Assembly (NCBI GenBank): GCA_937957775.1
Contig: CALFXV010000156.1
Location: 1 to 7,179 of the forward strand
Source: an uncultured Methylotenera sp.
GTDB lineage: Bacteria; Pseudomonadota; Gammaproteobacteria; Burkholderiales; Methylophilaceae
Reading direction: 5' to 3'
Length of the DNA stretch: 7,179 nt
The position numbers and the translations under genes are program-made. The notes beneath the pieces were generated by a model. The model had not been told where the DNA came from and did no database searches. It saw only the letters and a program-made list of their open reading frames with translations. Each line of letters opens with the position of its first letter. Within the stretch, counting starts at the first letter, position 1. Positions 5,191-7,179 of the stretch are shown one piece after another.

Positions 5191-6522
5191 ATGGCCATAC
5201 AAGACATACTCGTCCCCGATATTGGTAATTTTGAGAGCGTTGATGTCATCGACGTTTTGGTTAAAGTCGGTGATACCGTGGCAAAAGAAGACTCGCTGAT
5301 TACAGTGGAGTCGGATAAAGCGTCCATGGACATTCCCTCGCCACACGCCGGGGTGGTTACAGCCGTTAAAATGAAAGTCGGTGACAAAGTCGCCCGGGGC
5401 GATTTAATCATTAGCTTGGATATAGTCGCTGACGCGGCAATCGCCGAGACGCCAGCAGTTAAAGAGCCGCCAAGCGCGGCGCCAGTGAAGTTGGAAGTAG
5501 CCATTCCAGAACCGAGCCGTCCGGCGCCCGAGCCGCCTAAAACCATAGCGCCAGCGCATCAGCCTGTGCCAGTTGGCGAGAGCGTAGTCGTGGATGCCGG
5601 CACTTTGTCGCATGCCAGCCCATCGGTACGTAAATTCGCCCGTGAATTAGGCGTTAACTTGGCATTGGTAAAAGGCACGGCCGCTAAAAACCGCATTTTG
5701 CAAGAAGACGTGCAAGCCTACGTGAAAGCCGAATTGGCCAAACCGCGCACGGAAAACATGGGTGCCGGTATCGGTAGCCTAGCTACATTGGCTATGCCGG
5801 TGATTGATTTCAGTAAGTTTGGTGAGATTGAAACCAAGCCATTGTCGCGCATCAAAAAATTATCAGGTGCCAATTTGCACCGAAATTGGGTGACGGCGCC
5901 GCATGTCACGCAATTTGATGAAGCCGACATCACCGATTTGGAAGACTTCAGAAAATCCATGCAAGCCGATGCGGAAAAACGTGGCGTGAAACTCACCATG
6001 TTGGCTTTCTTGATCAAGGCTTCGGTGAATGCCCTTAAAACCTACCCAAACTTCAATGCCTCGCTTTCGCCTGACGGCGACAGCTTGATATTGAAAAACT
6101 ATTTCAATATCGGTTTTGCCTGCGACACGCCGGATGGCTTGGTGGTGCCGGTGGTAAAAGACGTACAACAAAAAGACGTGTTGGACATTGCCCGTGATTT
6201 AGCCGATTTGTCGACCAAAGCGCGTGAACGCAAATTGAAGGTTGAGGAAATGCAAGGCGGTTGCTTCACTATCTCCAGCTTAGGCGGCATAGGCGGCACC
6301 ATGTTTACGCCCATTATTAATTGCCCGGAAGTGGCCATATTGGGGGTGTCACGCTCCAGTATGCAGCCGGTCTACGACCCCAAGACCAAGGCATTTGAGG
6401 CAAGGTTGATGTTGCCTATGTCCTTGTCTTACGATCACCGTGTGGTGGATGGCGCCGATGGCGCACGCTTCACTAGCCACATGCGCATGATGTTGAGCGA
6501 CGTGCGTCGCTTGTTGCTCTAG
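5191..6522 (+). CDS. aceF: Pyruvate dehydrogenase E2, dihydrolipoamide acetyltransferase
   Basis: The core enzyme of the complex. It passes acetyl groups from its swinging lipoyl arm to CoA and forms the oligomeric scaffold. The 443 residues show a single lipoyl domain (about 1-78; lipoylated lysine K43 in ESDKASMD), a Pro/Ala-rich flexible linker (about 80-135), a peripheral subunit-binding domain (about 141-178, starting ASPSVRKFARELGV), a second linker, and the catalytic acetyltransferase domain (about 215-443). The active site SYDHRVVDGAD (413-423) has H416 and D420. E. coli AceF has three lipoyl domains (630 residues), so this is a one-lipoyl form, as in many bacteria. One oddity is that the binding-domain loop normally GTGxxGRI reads GTAAKNRI (162-169), losing two conserved glycines. 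The domain order is otherwise normal. The start has a good ribosome binding site. Confidence 0.97.
   Translation: MAIQDILVPDIGNFESVDVIDVLVKVGDTVAKEDSLITVESDKASMDIPSPHAGVVTAVKMKVGDKVARGDLIISLDIVADAAIAETPAVKEPPSAAPVKLEVAIPEPSRPAPEPPKTIAPAHQPVPVGESVVVDAGTLSHASPSVRKFARELGVNLALVKGTAAKNRILQEDVQAYVKAELAKPRTENMGAGIGSLATLAMPVIDFSKFGEIETKPLSRIKKLSGANLHRNWVTAPHVTQFDEADITDLEDFRKSMQADAEKRGVKLTMLAFLIKASVNALKTYPNFNASLSPDGDSLILKNYFNIGFACDTPDGLVVPVVKDVQQKDVLDIARDLADLSTKARERKLKVEEMQGGCFTISSLGGIGGTMFTPIINCPEVAILGVSRSSMQPVYDPKTKAFEARLMLPMSLSYDHRVVDGADGARFTSHMRMMLSDVRRLLL

Positions 6523-7179
<657 letters not shown>

Noticed and set aside
5145..5613. Ser/Ala/Gly/Thr-rich minus-strand ORFs opposite aceF
   Set aside because: Low-complexity translations opposite the lipoyl and linker coding sequence. 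Alanine-rich linkers often leave open frames on the reverse strand.

Overview
The window looks like a chromosomal housekeeping region from a betaproteobacterium. The evidence is the end of the 23S rRNA (the beta-like 'GAGGCTTGATCC' end), a beta-type 5S rRNA, and a pyruvate dehydrogenase operon in the order aceE-aceF-lpdA whose E3 gene carries its own N-terminal lipoyl domain. Moderate base composition and heavy use of TTG for leucine would fit Nitrosomonadales/Methylophilaceae, but that finer placement is a guess.

Layout: (1) 1-339 is the 3' end of 23S rRNA, from about E. coli position 2566 to the 3' end. (2) 340-611 is a long 23S-5S spacer with no tRNA, filled with stem-loops. (3) 612-728 is 5S rRNA, followed by a trailer hairpin and a rho-independent terminator at 760-791 that closes the rrn operon. 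(4) 812-2272, minus strand, is a leucyl aminopeptidase of family M17 convergent with the rrn operon. (5) 2273-2507 is a divergent control region with several short repeats. (6) 2508-7179, plus strand, is aceE, aceF and the first 196 codons of lpdA, cut by the window edge.

The three plus-strand genes encode E1, E2 and E3 of the pyruvate dehydrogenase complex. E1 decarboxylates pyruvate with thiamine diphosphate and acetylates the E2 lipoyl arm, E2 makes acetyl-CoA, and E3 reoxidises the lipoyl group to give NADH. aceE and aceF are 10 nt apart with the aceF ribosome binding site on the aceE stop codon. lpdA follows after 67 nt. The aminopeptidase has no visible link to this pathway.

No undescribed multi-gene system is visible. 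The best leads are small: a heavily folded rRNA spacer with two mutually exclusive pairings of one arm, a compensated base-pair change in 23S helix 93, an altered E1/E3-binding loop in AceF, and paired repeats upstream of aceE.
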